Shown piece by piece: positions 1 through 8,900 of a stretch of 64,000 bases of DNA. The stretch spans positions 1,021,001 through 1,085,000 of the forward strand of contig NZ_JADBGB010000001.1 in assembly GCF_015220045.1 (NCBI RefSeq), given 5' to 3'. This stretch comes from Marivivens aquimaris. Lineage in GTDB: Bacteria > Pseudomonadota > Alphaproteobacteria > Rhodobacterales > Rhodobacteraceae. A model generated the notes under the pieces. It ran no database searches. It was not told the origin of the DNA and saw only the letters and a program-made list of their open reading frames with translations. The first letter of the stretch is position 1; each line of letters begins with the position of its first letter. The position numbers and the translations under genes were made by a program.

Positions 1-834
1 TCCGCGCTCGCGGGCCTCGCCACCGCGCCGTTTTCCGCCGCGCATTTCAACCAGATCAGCCACTATGGATTGATCGCCAACGTCCTCAGCGTGCCGATGA
101 TGGGCGCGGTCGTCATGCCGTCCGCCATCGCAGCGCTGGTCCTTGCGCCCTTGGGCCTTGAATGGATCGGGTTCGCGCTGATGGACTTCGGCCTTGGCTG
201 GATTCTAACGGTCGCGGAAACCGTGGCGAGCTGGCCCAAACCCGTGACGTTCATCGTCTCGCCGAAGCCGGCCGTCTTGGGCCTCATGGCGTTCGGAGGG
301 CTGTGGTTTGCCATCGCGCGGGGGTATTTCCGTCTAGCTGGGCTGGCTCCGATGGCACTGTCCGCCGTCCTCTGGTCCCAGACCGAGCGCCCTTATATCC
401 TGATCTCTGACACCGGAGGCTTGGTCGGCGTAATGACAGCCGAGGGCAGGGCGCTGAACAAACCCAAGGGCGACGGCTTCTCTGCCGAAAACTGGCTGCA
501 GAATGACGGAGACGGTGCGGCGCAGGACATCGCGGCGGGGCGCATTGCTGAGAACTCACCGATCCGCGCCATTTCGGGAAAACGGTCACTTGAGACCCTG
601 CAAGACTGCGGCGGAGCGCGCTACCTCGTCACCAACCAGCCCGATGCCGGAGAGCGCCCTTGCGAGACCTTTGATCTCAGCCGCCTGCGCCAGACAGGCT
701 CGGTCGCCATATATGAAAACGGGCGGATCGAGACCGCCCGTCAAATCACCGGTGAGAGGCTTTGGAACGGCGGCGCAGCGCCGCTCACCCTCAGTAGCTT
801 CGGATCAGACCGACGAGGCGGCCCTGAACCTTGA
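1..834 (+). CDS. comEC: ComEC/Rec2 family DNA-uptake channel, C-terminal part
   Basis: The reading frame is already open at base 1, so the gene begins outside the window and only the last 277 residues are seen. The first part is hydrophobic and resembles the end of the membrane-embedded competence domain (HFNQISHYG, then NVLSVPMMG and further membrane helices to about residue 115). ComEC forms the inner-membrane channel that carries single-stranded DNA into the cytoplasm. The remaining tail of about 150 residues is soluble and shows no HxHxDH motif, so the metallo-beta-lactamase nuclease domain found on ComEC of Gram-positive bacteria is absent here. The last 44 bases overlap the end of lexA on the other strand. 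I am confident of the family, though not of a role in competence. Confidence 0.8.
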   Translation, partial: SALAGLATAPFSAAHFNQISHYGLIANVLSVPMMGAVVMPSAIAALVLAPLGLEWIGFALMDFGLGWILTVAETVASWPKPVTFIVSPKPAVLGLMAFGGLWFAIARGYFRLAGLAPMALSAVLWSQTERPYILISDTGGLVGVMTAEGRALNKPKGDGFSAENWLQNDGDGAAQDIAAGRIAENSPIRAISGKRSLETLQDCGGARYLVTNQPDAGERPCETFDLSRLRQTGSVAIYENGRIETARQITGERLWNGGAAPLTLSSFGSDRRGGPEP

Positions 835-1477
835 CCTGATCGTCGCGCAACATCCGCGTCTCGTAGGCGGGATTCGCCGCTTCCAGTGCGATCATGCCTT
901 TCTGGCGGCGGAAGGTTTTCAGCGTTGCTTCAGCATCTTCGACCAGCGCCACGACGATATCGCCGTTATCGGCAGTGGTGGTTTCGCGGATGATCACCAC
1001 GTCACCGTCGTTGATACCGACCTCAATCATCGAGTCACCGCGGACTTCTAGCGCGAAATGGTCGCCCTTGCCGACCATGGTCTGCGGGATCATCACGTTG
1101 TGGCTGATCTCGGAAATCGCTTCGATCGGCACACCGGCGGCGATGCGGCCCATGACGGGTAGTTCGATCACGCCAATCGCCTCGACCATTGGTGCGGGCT
1201 TCGGCTTGTCCGCTTTGCCGCCGTCGATAACCTCGGGCGTGAAGCCGTGCTTTTCCTGCAGGCTTTCGGGCAGCTTCAGGATTTCGAGCGCGCGGGCGCG
1301 GTGTGCAAGGCGGCGGATAAATCCGCGTTCTTCCAATGCGGTAATTAAACGGTGGATGCCGGATTTCGACCGCAGATCCAGCGCGTCCTTCATTTCATCG
1401 AAAGACGGCGGCACACCATCGCGCTGCACGCGCTTATGGATGAATTCGAGCAGGTCGAGCTGTTTTTTGGTCAGCAT
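791..1477 (-). CDS. lexA: LexA SOS-response repressor
   Basis: LexA represses the DNA-damage regulon and is inactivated by RecA-stimulated self-cleavage. The 228-residue protein starts [10 protein letters not shown] and has an N-terminal winged helix (about residues 1-65), the Ala-Gly cleavage site in GRIAAGVP, the catalytic serine in GDSMIEVGI and the catalytic lysine in ATLKTF. The start at 1477 is chosen because LexA proteins begin this way and AAGGA lies 7 bases upstream; an ATG five codons earlier lacks such a site. The 84-base gap to moeA holds a LexA operator, so lexA probably has its own autoregulated promoter although it follows moeA on the same strand. Confidence 0.97.
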   Translation of the reverse strand: MLTKKQLDLLEFIHKRVQRDGVPPSFDEMKDALDLRSKSGIHRLITALEERGFIRRLAHRARALEILKLPESLQEKHGFTPEVIDGGKADKPKPAPMVEAIGVIELPVMGRIAAGVPIEAISEISHNVMIPQTMVGKGDHFALEVRGDSMIEVGINDGDVVIIRETTTADNGDIVVALVEDAEATLKTFRRQKGMIALEAANPAYETRMLRDDQVKVQGRLVGLIRSY

Positions 1478-1523
1478 GGGGCATCCTTGCACAGTTTCGC
1501 GGTTTGGACCGCGTTTATTCTAT

Positions 1524-1538
1524 GTTCTACCCATGTTC
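1524..1538. promoter_or_regulatory. LexA operator (SOS box) upstream of lexA
   Basis: GTTC at 1524-1527 and GTTC at 1535-1538 are separated by exactly 7 bases, which is the direct-repeat operator known for LexA of Rhodobacter and Rhizobium relatives. It lies 46 bases upstream of the lexA start codon, where a promoter-overlapping autoregulatory site is expected. Confidence 0.88.
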
Positions 1539-1561
1539 CCGTTTTGTGTCAACAATTCCGT

Positions 1562-2734
1562 TCACAGTGGAACGATTTCAACGACTTCGCCTTTCTGGCG
1601 CGCCTCGTCACCGATGGGGCGGATCACGAGGCAGTTCGCCTCGGCCATGACGGTCAGCAGCGAGCTGTCCTGCGATCCGGCAATGGTCACCTCGTCGCCT
1701 TCGATCGTGGCGCGCATGTAGTGCGTGCGCGGCCCGTTTTTCGGGGTGTCGTGGGCGAGGCGGGCGGTGCGGGTCGCGGGGAACACGTCCTCCAGCCCCT
1801 GCATCCGCTTGACCAGCGGGATGAGGAACAGCAGCGCGCAAACGATGGCGGACACTGGGTTGCCCGGCAGGCCGAGGTAAGGCGCGCCATGCGGAAAACG
1901 TCCTGCAATCAGCGGCTTACCGGGCCGCATGGCGATCTTGTAGAACGACCGCTCAACGCCGAGCGCATCGCTGACTTTGCCGACCAGATCGTAGTCGCCG
2001 ACGGACGCGCCGCCGATGGTGATCGCGATGTCGCCGGTCATGGCCTTCATCGCTTCGGTGATCGCCTCTTCGGTGTCGGCGGCAATCGGGTGGATGTGCG
2101 CGATGCCGCCAGCCTGTTCGACCAGCGCTTTGATCGCGAAGAGGTTAGACGCGATGATCTGGTCGCGGGTCGGCACTTCGCCCGGCATGACCAGTTCGTC
2201 GCCGGTGGCGAGGATGTCGACCACGGGGCGCTTTGCCACGGTCACGCGGTCGACGTTCATGGCGGCCAGAAGTGCGAGGTCGATAGCGCTTAGACGGCGA
2301 GGGGCCTTGAGCGTGAAATCGGACGGGAAATCAACGCCTTCGGGGCGGATGTTCGGGCCGTCACCGAGGTTGGGCTGGATGGTAATCGTGTCGCCGTCGC
2401 GGGAGATGTCCTCTTGAATGACGACGTGGTCGGCCCCTTCGGGCACGGGTGCACCGGTGAAGATCCGGACCGCTTGGCCCGCTTGCAACGTGCCGTCCCA
2501 GCCATGACCCGCAGCGGACTCGCCGACGACGGTGAAGCGTGCACCAATGGCGACTTCGCTGTCCTTGACCGCATAACCGTCCATCGCCGCCGAGCGGAAC
2601 GGAGGCTGCGCGCGGCCGGCCTGCGCGGTGACCGCCAGAACACGCCCCGCCGCGTCAGCAAGCGCGATTTCCTCGGTGCCGACAGTGTCCGCAAGCCCGA
2701 GGCAAAGACGCTGCGCTTCCTCGACAGAGATCAT
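1562..2734 (-). CDS. moeA: Molybdopterin molybdotransferase MoeA (gephyrin-like)
   Basis: MoeA inserts molybdate into adenylylated molybdopterin, the last step of molybdenum cofactor synthesis. The 390-residue length is normal. Recognised parts are the N-terminal PFRSAAMDGYAV motif, the central MoCF-binding segment with TGDEL and GGASVGDYD, GMRP-like AMRPGKP, and the LPGNPVSAI motif near residue 290. It starts one base after the moaC stop codon, so the two are almost certainly translated from one transcript. Coupling of moaC and moeA to trpC is a familiar alphaproteobacterial arrangement; the pathways are otherwise unrelated. Confidence 0.95.
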   Translation of the reverse strand: MISVEEAQRLCLGLADTVGTEEIALADAAGRVLAVTAQAGRAQPPFRSAAMDGYAVKDSEVAIGARFTVVGESAAGHGWDGTLQAGQAVRIFTGAPVPEGADHVVIQEDISRDGDTITIQPNLGDGPNIRPEGVDFPSDFTLKAPRRLSAIDLALLAAMNVDRVTVAKRPVVDILATGDELVMPGEVPTRDQIIASNLFAIKALVEQAGGIAHIHPIAADTEEAITEAMKAMTGDIAITIGGASVGDYDLVGKVSDALGVERSFYKIAMRPGKPLIAGRFPHGAPYLGLPGNPVSAIVCALLFLIPLVKRMQGLEDVFPATRTARLAHDTPKNGPRTHYMRATIEGDEVTIAGSQDSSLLTVMAEANCLVIRPIGDEARQKGEVVEIVPL

Positions 2735-2735
2735 G

Positions 2736-3212
2736 TCATTCCGCCTCGAAGCGTCCGGATTTGCCGCCGTCTTTCATTGTCACGCGGATTCCGCCGATAA
2801 CCATGTCTTTCTGGACGGCTTTGACCATGTCGTGGACGGTCAGGGCGGCTGTGGAGACGGCGGTGAGGGCCTCCATTTCGACGCCGGTCTGGCCGGTGGT
2901 TTTGACGGTGGCCGAGATGCGCACGCCGGGAAGCGCTTCGTCGGCGGTCAGCTCGACCGAGACCTTGGTGATCGGGAGCGGGTGGCAGAGCGGGATCAGC
3001 TCTGCGGTTTTCTTGGCGCCCATGATGCCAGCAAGGCGGGCGATGCCGAGCACGTCGCCTTTTTCAGCACGGCCCTCGACGACGAGGGCAAGCGTTTCAG
3101 GCGTCATGGTGATGTAGCCCTCGGCCACTGCGATGCGGGACGTCACGGCTTTGTCCGAGACGTCGACCATGTGGGCCTTACCGGCCTCGTCGAAGTGGCT
3201 GAGGCCCGACAT
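2736..3212 (-). CDS. moaC: Cyclic pyranopterin monophosphate synthase MoaC
   Basis: MoaC converts the cyclic GTP-derived intermediate made by MoaA into cyclic pyranopterin monophosphate, the first stable molybdopterin precursor. The 158-residue protein is full length and shows [12 protein letters not shown] and the [10 protein letters not shown] segment that builds the active site between subunits. It overlaps the end of trpC by one base and is followed one base later by moeA. No moaA, moaB or moaE is seen here, so the pathway must be completed elsewhere. Confidence 0.96.
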   Translation of the reverse strand: MSGLSHFDEAGKAHMVDVSDKAVTSRIAVAEGYITMTPETLALVVEGRAEKGDVLGIARLAGIMGAKKTAELIPLCHPLPITKVSVELTADEALPGVRISATVKTTGQTGVEMEALTAVSTAALTVHDMVKAVQKDMVIGGIRVTMKDGGKSGRFEAE

Positions 3213-4024
3213 CAGTATCCTCCGGCGTTCAGCGGGTTGGCGAGCAGAGTGCGGGTCGCGTTCGCAACGTCGTCCTGACGCATGAGGCTCTCACCGATGA
3301 GGAAGCTGCGGGCACCGTAGCGGGCCATGTCAGCGAGGTCTTCAGGCGAGAAAAGGCCGCTTTCGCAGACGATCATGCGGTCCGCAGGCACCATGCGCGA
3401 CAGCTGGCGGGTGGTGTCCAGCGAGGTCTCGAAGGTGTTGAGGTTGCGGTTGTTGATGCCGATCATCGGGGATTTCAGGAGCGTGGCGCGCTCCAGTTCC
3501 TCGGCGTCGTGGACCTCGATCAGCACGTCCATGTTGTAGTCGAACGCCGCGGCTTCGAGTTCCTGTGCCTGCGCGTCCTCGACCGAAGCCATGATGATCA
3601 GGATGCAGTCGGCACCCATCGCGCGGGCTTCGGCGACTTGGTAGGTGTCGTACATGAAGTCTTTGCGCAGGACGGGCAGTTCGACGGCCTCGCGGGCGGC
3701 GATCAGGTAGTCCTCGTGGCCTTGGAAGCTCGGCGCGTCGGTGAGGACGGACAGGCAGGCTGCGCCGCCTTCTTCGTAGGCTTTGGCAATCGCGGGCGGA
3801 TCGAAGTCCGGACGGATCAGGCCCTTGGACGGGCTGGCTTTTTTGACCTCGGCGATCAGGCCGTAACCTTCGCGGCTGGCGGCCTGAAGGCTCTCGTGGA
3901 AGCCGCGGACGGGAGACGCGTTATTGGCGGCATCCTCGACCTCGGACAGCGGGCGGGCCTCCTTGCGCGAGGCGACTTCCTCGAGCTTGTAGGCTTTGAT
4001 TTTATCCAGAATGGTGGCGGTCAT
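3212..4024 (-). CDS. trpC: Indole-3-glycerol phosphate synthase
   Basis: TrpC closes the indole ring of indole-3-glycerol phosphate in tryptophan synthesis. The 270-residue TIM barrel carries the expected motifs: [10 protein letters not shown] with the catalytic lysine, [22 protein letters not shown] and CESGL. It is a monofunctional enzyme and is not fused to TrpF. It follows trpD after 47 bases and overlaps moaC by one base, placing it in the middle of the trpGDC-moaC-moeA run. Confidence 0.97.
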   Translation of the reverse strand: MTATILDKIKAYKLEEVASRKEARPLSEVEDAANNASPVRGFHESLQAASREGYGLIAEVKKASPSKGLIRPDFDPPAIAKAYEEGGAACLSVLTDAPSFQGHEDYLIAAREAVELPVLRKDFMYDTYQVAEARAMGADCILIIMASVEDAQAQELEAAAFDYNMDVLIEVHDAEELERATLLKSPMIGINNRNLNTFETSLDTTRQLSRMVPADRMIVCESGLFSPEDLADMARYGARSFLIGESLMRQDDVANATRTLLANPLNAGGY

Positions 4025-4071
4025 AATTACTCCGGTGGCGGCCGCACATGCGGGGCTGCCAGTTTGGTATT

Positions 4072-5088
4072 TCAGGCTTCCGACGTGACTTTGGCCAGCA
4101 TGGTGACTGCGGCCTTCGCGCGGTGGCTATCGATGGATTCAGTTGCGATTTCAACGCCTTCCTTGAGGCTGCTCGCGCGGTCCGCAACCACCAGCGCGGC
4201 GGCGGCGTTCAGCAGGACGGCATCGCGGTAGGCACCGGCTTCGCCCTCAAGCAGCGCACGCAGCGCATCGGCGTTTTCCTCGGGTGTACCGCCGAGGATA
4301 TCGCGCAGACGGTGCACGGGCAGACCGGCGTCCTCGGGGTGGACTTCGAGGCCTTTGATCTCTCCGTCCTCGAGCGCGGCGACCGAGCTGGCGCCGGTGA
4401 TGGACAGCTCGTCCATGCCGTCGTTACCGTGCACGAGCCACGCCTTTTCAGCGCCAAGTTCTTTCAGCGTCTCCGCCATCGGCCAGATCAGGTCGACTGC
4501 AAAAGCACCCGTGAGCTGACGCTTGACGCCAGCGGGGTTGGTCAGCGGGCCGAGGATGTTAAAGATCGTTTTGCAGCCCAGTTCCTGACGCACGGGCATG
4601 ACGTGCTTCATCGCGGGGTGGTGCATCGGGGCCATCATGAAGGCGATGTTCGCCTCTTTCAGCCCGCGCTCCACGATATCCGCGCCGACCATGACGTTGA
4701 TGCCCAGCTGGCCGAGCGCATCGGCAGCGCCCGATTTCGACGACACATTGCGGTTGCCGTGCTTGGCCACGGGCACGCCCGCACCAGCGACAACAAAGGC
4801 GGTCGCGGTCGAAATGTTCAGCGTGCCAAGGCCGTCACCACCCGTACCAACGATGTCGATCGCGCCCTCGGGGGCGTTCACGGGGATGCACTTGGCGCGC
4901 ATGGCGGCTGCGGCAGCGGCGTATTCGGACACGGACTCGCCACGGGCGCGCATCGCCATCAGAAGACCCGCGACCTGCGCGTGGCTTGCGCCGCCTTCGA
5001 ACAGGATTTCGAACGCCTGATTGGCCTGCGCCCGCGACAGCGGACCTTCGGAAGCAGCGTAGATGAGCGGTTTGATTGCGTCGGTCAT
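4072..5088 (-). CDS. trpD: Anthranilate phosphoribosyltransferase
   Basis: TrpD transfers phosphoribose from PRPP to anthranilate. The 338-residue protein is of usual size. The glycine-rich PRPP loop [14 protein letters not shown] lies near residue 82, followed by [12 protein letters not shown] and the NILGPLTNP motif. Its ATG overlaps the trpG stop codon by 4 bases, so translation is coupled to the glutamine amidotransferase. It is not fused to TrpG, unlike enterobacterial TrpD. Confidence 0.97.
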   Translation of the reverse strand: MTDAIKPLIYAASEGPLSRAQANQAFEILFEGGASHAQVAGLLMAMRARGESVSEYAAAAAAMRAKCIPVNAPEGAIDIVGTGGDGLGTLNISTATAFVVAGAGVPVAKHGNRNVSSKSGAADALGQLGINVMVGADIVERGLKEANIAFMMAPMHHPAMKHVMPVRQELGCKTIFNILGPLTNPAGVKRQLTGAFAVDLIWPMAETLKELGAEKAWLVHGNDGMDELSITGASSVAALEDGEIKGLEVHPEDAGLPVHRLRDILGGTPEENADALRALLEGEAGAYRDAVLLNAAAALVVADRASSLKEGVEIATESIDSHRAKAAVTMLAKVTSEA

Positions 5089-5672
5089 GCGTTCACCTTC
5101 ATCTTGGCGATAGTCAGGAAGTTTTCGAGCATCTGGTGTCCGTGCTCGGAAGCGATGCTTTCGGGGTGGAACTGCACGCCCTGGATCGGCAGCTCCTTGT
5201 GCTGGAGACCCATGATGGTCCCGTCCTCAAGCTGCGCAGTGACCTCGAGACAGTCCGGAAGGCTTTCGCGCTCGACGACCAGCGAATGGTAGCGCGTTGC
5301 GGCAAAAGGCGAGGGCAAACCCGCAAAAACACCTTTGTTTTCGTGATGCATGGTGCCCATCTTGCCGTGGACGATTTCGTGGCAGCGCACGACGTTGCCG
5401 CCGAATGCCTGACCGATGGTCTGATGGCCGAGGCACACACCCATCAGCGGCGTTTTCGTCTCTGCCGCAGCTTCGGTCAGCGCAAGGCAGATGCCCGCAT
5501 CATCGGGGGTCGCCGGTCCGGGCGAGAGCAGGATCGCTTCGGGCTTCATCGCCATTGCTTCCTGAACATTCAGCGCATCGTTACGCCAGACCCGTACGTC
5601 AGCGCCCAATTCGCCCAGATAGTGGACAAGGTTGTAGGTGAAGCTGTCGTAGTTATCGATCAAGAGCAACAT
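5085..5672 (-). CDS. trpG: Anthranilate synthase component II (glutamine amidotransferase)
   Basis: TrpG releases ammonia from glutamine for anthranilate synthesis by TrpE. The catalytic triad is visible: Cys in [15 protein letters not shown], and His and Glu in VQFHPESI. The start at 5672 ([11 protein letters not shown]) matches how the family begins; an ATG at 5690 in the same frame would add six residues. Neither start has a convincing Shine-Dalgarno sequence, and the region just upstream can fold into an 11-bp stem (see 5674-5736). The gene heads the trpGDC-moaC-moeA run. Its partner trpE is 1.7 kb away behind ppiD. The same protein may also serve p-aminobenzoate synthase. Confidence 0.94.
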   Translation of the reverse strand: MLLLIDNYDSFTYNLVHYLGELGADVRVWRNDALNVQEAMAMKPEAILLSPGPATPDDAGICLALTEAAAETKTPLMGVCLGHQTIGQAFGGNVVRCHEIVHGKMGTMHHENKGVFAGLPSPFAATRYHSLVVERESLPDCLEVTAQLEDGTIMGLQHKELPIQGVQFHPESIASEHGHQMLENFLTIAKMKVNA

Positions 5673-5673
5673 G

Positions 5674-5736
5674 GTAGGCCCAACAAGCATTTAGGGGTTT
5701 TGCCGGAGACAAAGTCGGCGATATAGTCGGGCCTAC
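5674..5736 (-). promoter_or_regulatory. Stem-loop over the trpG translation start
   Basis: On the reverse strand the bases at 5736-5726 (GTAGGCCCGAC) pair with 5684-5674 (GTTGGGCCTAC) over 11 positions with a single G-U pair, enclosing a 41-base loop. The stem ends one base before the ATG at 5672, and the alternative ATG at 5690 lies in the loop. The pairing is read directly from the sequence. A role in controlling trpG translation is inferred. No Trp-rich leader peptide is visible. Confidence 0.4.
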
Positions 5737-5827
5737 ACAATCCCGTTCAGCCTCCATCGTCAAGGTGCGGGGGCCACTCCTGATCGGAGAATTGTGAGGG
5801 CAGACTACAAAACACGGGGGCACAAAC

Positions 5828-7282
5828 GTGTTACGCGGATTACTAGGTGGAGCAGCGGTCGGCGCAATCGTCGCCGGGCTGGGACTTGCGGCGGCTTCGC
5901 TGTTCGTTTCGGTCCCGATTTCGAACGAGGCACCGCAGGTCGAAGACACCACCACGCTGGCCCCAGAGGTCGCCATGCCCGAAGAGCCGACGCTCGAAGT
6001 GGAGCCTGTGACGGGCATCCAGATCGAAGCACCCGTGCTGGCCCCGCCGCCCACCGAAACCGAAGCGGAGGTCGAGGAAACACCCGACATGACGCTCTCT
6101 GCGGATAAGCCGCAGGTCGACGCCTCGCTCGGCATGGAGCTTGATACCCCGACGGTGAACAGCGATCCTGCGGTTTCTGCCACGGACGAAGATCCCGTGC
6201 TGCCAAGCCCGCTCGCCGCCGCGCCCCAAACCCCGCCGAATGAAAGCAACCTGTCGGTCAGCACCGAATCCGCCGTGCCGGTCATCGTCGAAGTGCCGGA
6301 AGATGACATGCCCGCCGCCGAAGCCGAAGACGGCGCAGGCGCTGTGCCCTCGACCGACGACACCCCGCTGCCTGACGTCGCTGTGGATCGCCCTGCGGTC
6401 GAAGCGCCGGAGGCCGCGCCCGAAACCAACACCGACATCGCAACGCCCACGCCGGAACCCACACCTGTTGTGCCGCGCGAACGCCCGTCGTCCATTCAGG
6501 TCGGCGGCAACTCAATGCCGGGTAACTCCGACGGCGTCGTAATCCGGCGCCTCGTGGACGATACAACGACAGAAACCACCGCGACCGAGGCCGCACCCTC
6601 GGCCATGAGCGAAGCGCTGGTTGCCTATTCGATCCCGTTCACCGACCCGCTGGAGATGCCGAAACTCTCGATCATCCTGATCGACGAGGGCGCGCTGCCC
6701 GACGGCCCGACGCTGGTGCGCTCGATCCCCTTCGACGTGACGGTCGCTATCCCGATGTCGGAGGAAAACGCCGCTCAGAAAATGCGTGATTACCGCAGCG
6801 CCGGTATCGAAGTTGTCGCGATCGCCGATCTGCCCGCAGGCGCATCCGCTGGTGACGCAGCCATCTCGATGGAGGCCACCTTCAACGAACTGCCCGAAAC
6901 CGTCGCGCTCCTTGATATCGGTATCGACGGCGCACAGCCCAGCCGCCAAGCGACCGAAGCCGTCCTCAGCCGCCTCGACGCGGACGGGCGCGGCTATATC
7001 AGCGGTGTCGACGGTCTCGGTTCTGGCCTGCGCCTTGCGGATACCTTCGATGTGCCCGCAGTGGAAATTGCCCGCGATCTGGATAGCAACGGTCAGGACG
7101 CCACGGTGATCCGCCGCTTCCTCGACTTCGCGGCGTTCCAGACCCGCCAGCAGGACGGCGCAGTGCTGCTCGCTCGTATCCGCGCCGAAACCATCTCGGC
7201 CCTGACGCTCTGGGCGACAGCCAACCGCGCCAGTCAGGTCGCACTCGCGCCCGTGTCGGCCATCCTGCTCGAACAGGACTAA
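5828..7282 (+). CDS. Divergent polysaccharide deacetylase family protein
   Basis: The 484-residue protein has three parts: an N-terminal hydrophobic anchor (about residues 5-28), a linker of roughly 240 residues rich in Pro, Glu, Asp, Ala and Thr, and a C-terminal domain from about residue 275 (KLSIILIDEG, FDVTVAIPM, GIEVVAIADLP) that resembles the divergent polysaccharide deacetylases related to YibQ. These proteins are thought to act on glycans in the periplasm, but this domain lacks obvious metal-binding His residues, so activity is doubtful. The start is GTG at 5828, with GGGGG seven bases upstream. It diverges from trpG. The low-complexity linker probably spans the periplasm. Confidence 0.7.
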   Translation: MLRGLLGGAAVGAIVAGLGLAAASLFVSVPISNEAPQVEDTTTLAPEVAMPEEPTLEVEPVTGIQIEAPVLAPPPTETEAEVEETPDMTLSADKPQVDASLGMELDTPTVNSDPAVSATDEDPVLPSPLAAAPQTPPNESNLSVSTESAVPVIVEVPEDDMPAAEAEDGAGAVPSTDDTPLPDVAVDRPAVEAPEAAPETNTDIATPTPEPTPVVPRERPSSIQVGGNSMPGNSDGVVIRRLVDDTTTETTATEAAPSAMSEALVAYSIPFTDPLEMPKLSIILIDEGALPDGPTLVRSIPFDVTVAIPMSEENAAQKMRDYRSAGIEVVAIADLPAGASAGDAAISMEATFNELPETVALLDIGIDGAQPSRQATEAVLSRLDADGRGYISGVDGLGSGLRLADTFDVPAVEIARDLDSNGQDATVIRRFLDFAAFQTRQQDGAVLLARIRAETISALTLWATANRASQVALAPVSAILLEQD

Positions 7283-7286
7283 AACA

Positions 7287-7320
7287 AAGGGCGCCTCAAT
7301 CGGGCGCCCTTCTTCATTCT
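7287..7320. terminator. Rho-independent terminator after the deacetylase-like gene
   Basis: A 9-bp perfect stem (AAGGGCGCC 7287-7295 with GGCGCCCTT 7303-7311) has a 7-base loop and is followed by a T-rich stretch. It begins five bases after the stop codon. Confidence 0.75.
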
Positions 7321-7369
7321 GACAAAAATACCTTGGGGGAGCGCGTCAGCGCGGGGGCAGAGCCCCCAA
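7314..7369 (+). repeat. 3'-end palindromic repeat, copy A
   Basis: This copy contains TTCATTCTGACAAAAATACC, a GGGGGA stretch, a variable middle, and the palindrome GGGGGCAGAGCCCCC at 7353-7367. It lies between the converging ends of the deacetylase-like gene and trpE. The same order of parts recurs at 35184 and 50378, with related copies at 12061, 35110, 60060 and 61210. Confidence 0.75.
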
Positions 7370-7373
7370 TCCC

Positions 7374-8885
7374 TCAACGGTTGCCGCTGCTGGTGAACCG
7401 CGAGGCGTCTTCGGCGGCTTTGCGGATCGCGTTCGATTTGTGAACGGTCTCCATGTACTCGGAGTCGGGGTTGGAGTCGTAGACGATCCCCGCACCGGCC
7501 TGAATGTACAGCTTCTCGTCTTTCAGAACCGCAGTGCGCAGCGCGATACACATGTCCATGTCACCGTTGGCGCTGAAATAGCCCACACCGCCGCCATAGA
7601 CGCCGCGCTTTTCGGGCTCCAGCTCGTCGATGATCTCCATCGCGCGGACCTTCGGCGCGCCCGAAACGGTGCCAGCAGGCATGCCCGCAAAGAACGCGGA
7701 CAGCGCGTCGTGGTCCTCTGACAGCTCGCCCACAACGTTCGAGACAATGTGCATGACGTGGCTGTAGCGCTCGACGATGAACTCTTCGGTCGGGCGCACG
7801 GTGCCGATCTTGGACACGCGGCCGACGTCATTGCGGCCGAGGTCGAGCAACATCAGGTGCTCTGCCAGTTCCTTTTTGTCGGCCAGCAGATCGGCTTCGA
7901 GCGCGTTGTCTTCTTCGGGCGTTGCGCCGCGCGGGCGGGTGCCTGCGATCGGGCGGATCGTCACGCGGCTGCCGACGACCTGCACGAGAATCTCGGGGCT
8001 CGCGCCGATGATCTGGTAGCCGCCGAAGTTGAAGTAGAACATGTAGGGCGACGGGTTTGTGCGGCGCAGCGAACGGTAGAGCGCGAAGGGCGGCTCTTTG
8101 AAATCCTGCGTCCAGCGCTGGGACGGCACAACCTGGAAAATGTCGCCCGCGCGGATGTAGTCCTTGGCCTTCTCGACCGCTGCCATGAACCCTTCTTTGG
8201 AGAAATTCGAAATGGCAGGGGCCGCGTCATGCGCCTCGCGGAATTCGCGGCTGTCGACGGGCACGGGGCGGTCCATGGCGCGCTGCGCGTCCATCACCCG
8301 CTCGGCGGCTTGGGCGTAGGCGGCCTTTGCCGACATGCCGGTGTTCGCCCATGCGGGGGACACGAGGATCACGTCGCCTTTGACGCCATCCAGCACCGCG
8401 ATCACGGTCGGGCGCATCATCACCGCATCGGGCAGGCCGATGGGATCGGGGTTGGCGTCCGGCAGGCGTTCGACCAGACGGATCGTGTCGTAACCGAGGT
8501 AGCCGAACAGACCCGCCGCCGCAGCAGGCAGATCGTGGGGCAGATCAATCCTGCTTTCGTCCAGCAGCTTGCGCAGCGAGGTCAGCGGATCGTCCTGTTC
8601 GTCAACGAAAGCGTCCTCGTCATAACGGGCCGAGCGGTTCAGGCGCGCCGTCTCGCCGCGGCATTCCCACACGAGATCGGGGTTCATGCCGATGATCGAG
8701 TAGCGACCGCGGATTTCGCCGCCGGTCACGCTTTCGAGCATGAACGCATCTTTACCCGCACCGGCAAGGCGCAGCATCAGCGACACGGCGGTGTCGAGGT
8801 CGGCCGCGAGGCGGGTGAAAACGATCTGGTTCTTGCCTGCGTCGAAGTTGGACTTGAACGTCTCGAAGTCGGGGCTGAGCGCCAT
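7374..8885 (-). CDS. trpE: Anthranilate synthase component I
   Basis: TrpE makes anthranilate from chorismate with ammonia from TrpG, the first committed step to tryptophan. The 503-residue protein carries the N-terminal ESVTGGEIRGRYS segment that contributes to the tryptophan feedback site, and the chorismate-binding domain with IAGTRPRG, LLDLGRNDVGRVS, GTVSGAPKVRAMEIID and IQAGAGIVYDS. It lies 15 bases downstream of ppiD and is probably co-transcribed with it. It is separated from trpGDC, which is common in this order. No leader peptide with Trp codons is evident. Confidence 0.96.
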   Translation of the reverse strand: MALSPDFETFKSNFDAGKNQIVFTRLAADLDTAVSLMLRLAGAGKDAFMLESVTGGEIRGRYSIIGMNPDLVWECRGETARLNRSARYDEDAFVDEQDDPLTSLRKLLDESRIDLPHDLPAAAAGLFGYLGYDTIRLVERLPDANPDPIGLPDAVMMRPTVIAVLDGVKGDVILVSPAWANTGMSAKAAYAQAAERVMDAQRAMDRPVPVDSREFREAHDAAPAISNFSKEGFMAAVEKAKDYIRAGDIFQVVPSQRWTQDFKEPPFALYRSLRRTNPSPYMFYFNFGGYQIIGASPEILVQVVGSRVTIRPIAGTRPRGATPEEDNALEADLLADKKELAEHLMLLDLGRNDVGRVSKIGTVRPTEEFIVERYSHVMHIVSNVVGELSEDHDALSAFFAGMPAGTVSGAPKVRAMEIIDELEPEKRGVYGGGVGYFSANGDMDMCIALRTAVLKDEKLYIQAGAGIVYDSNPDSEYMETVHKSNAIRKAAEDASRFTSSGNR

Positions 8886-8900
8886 TTAACAGGTTCCCGT

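Noticed and set aside
5691..5827. Tryptophan attenuator before trpG
   Set aside because: There is no short leader frame with consecutive Trp codons and no terminator with a T-run.
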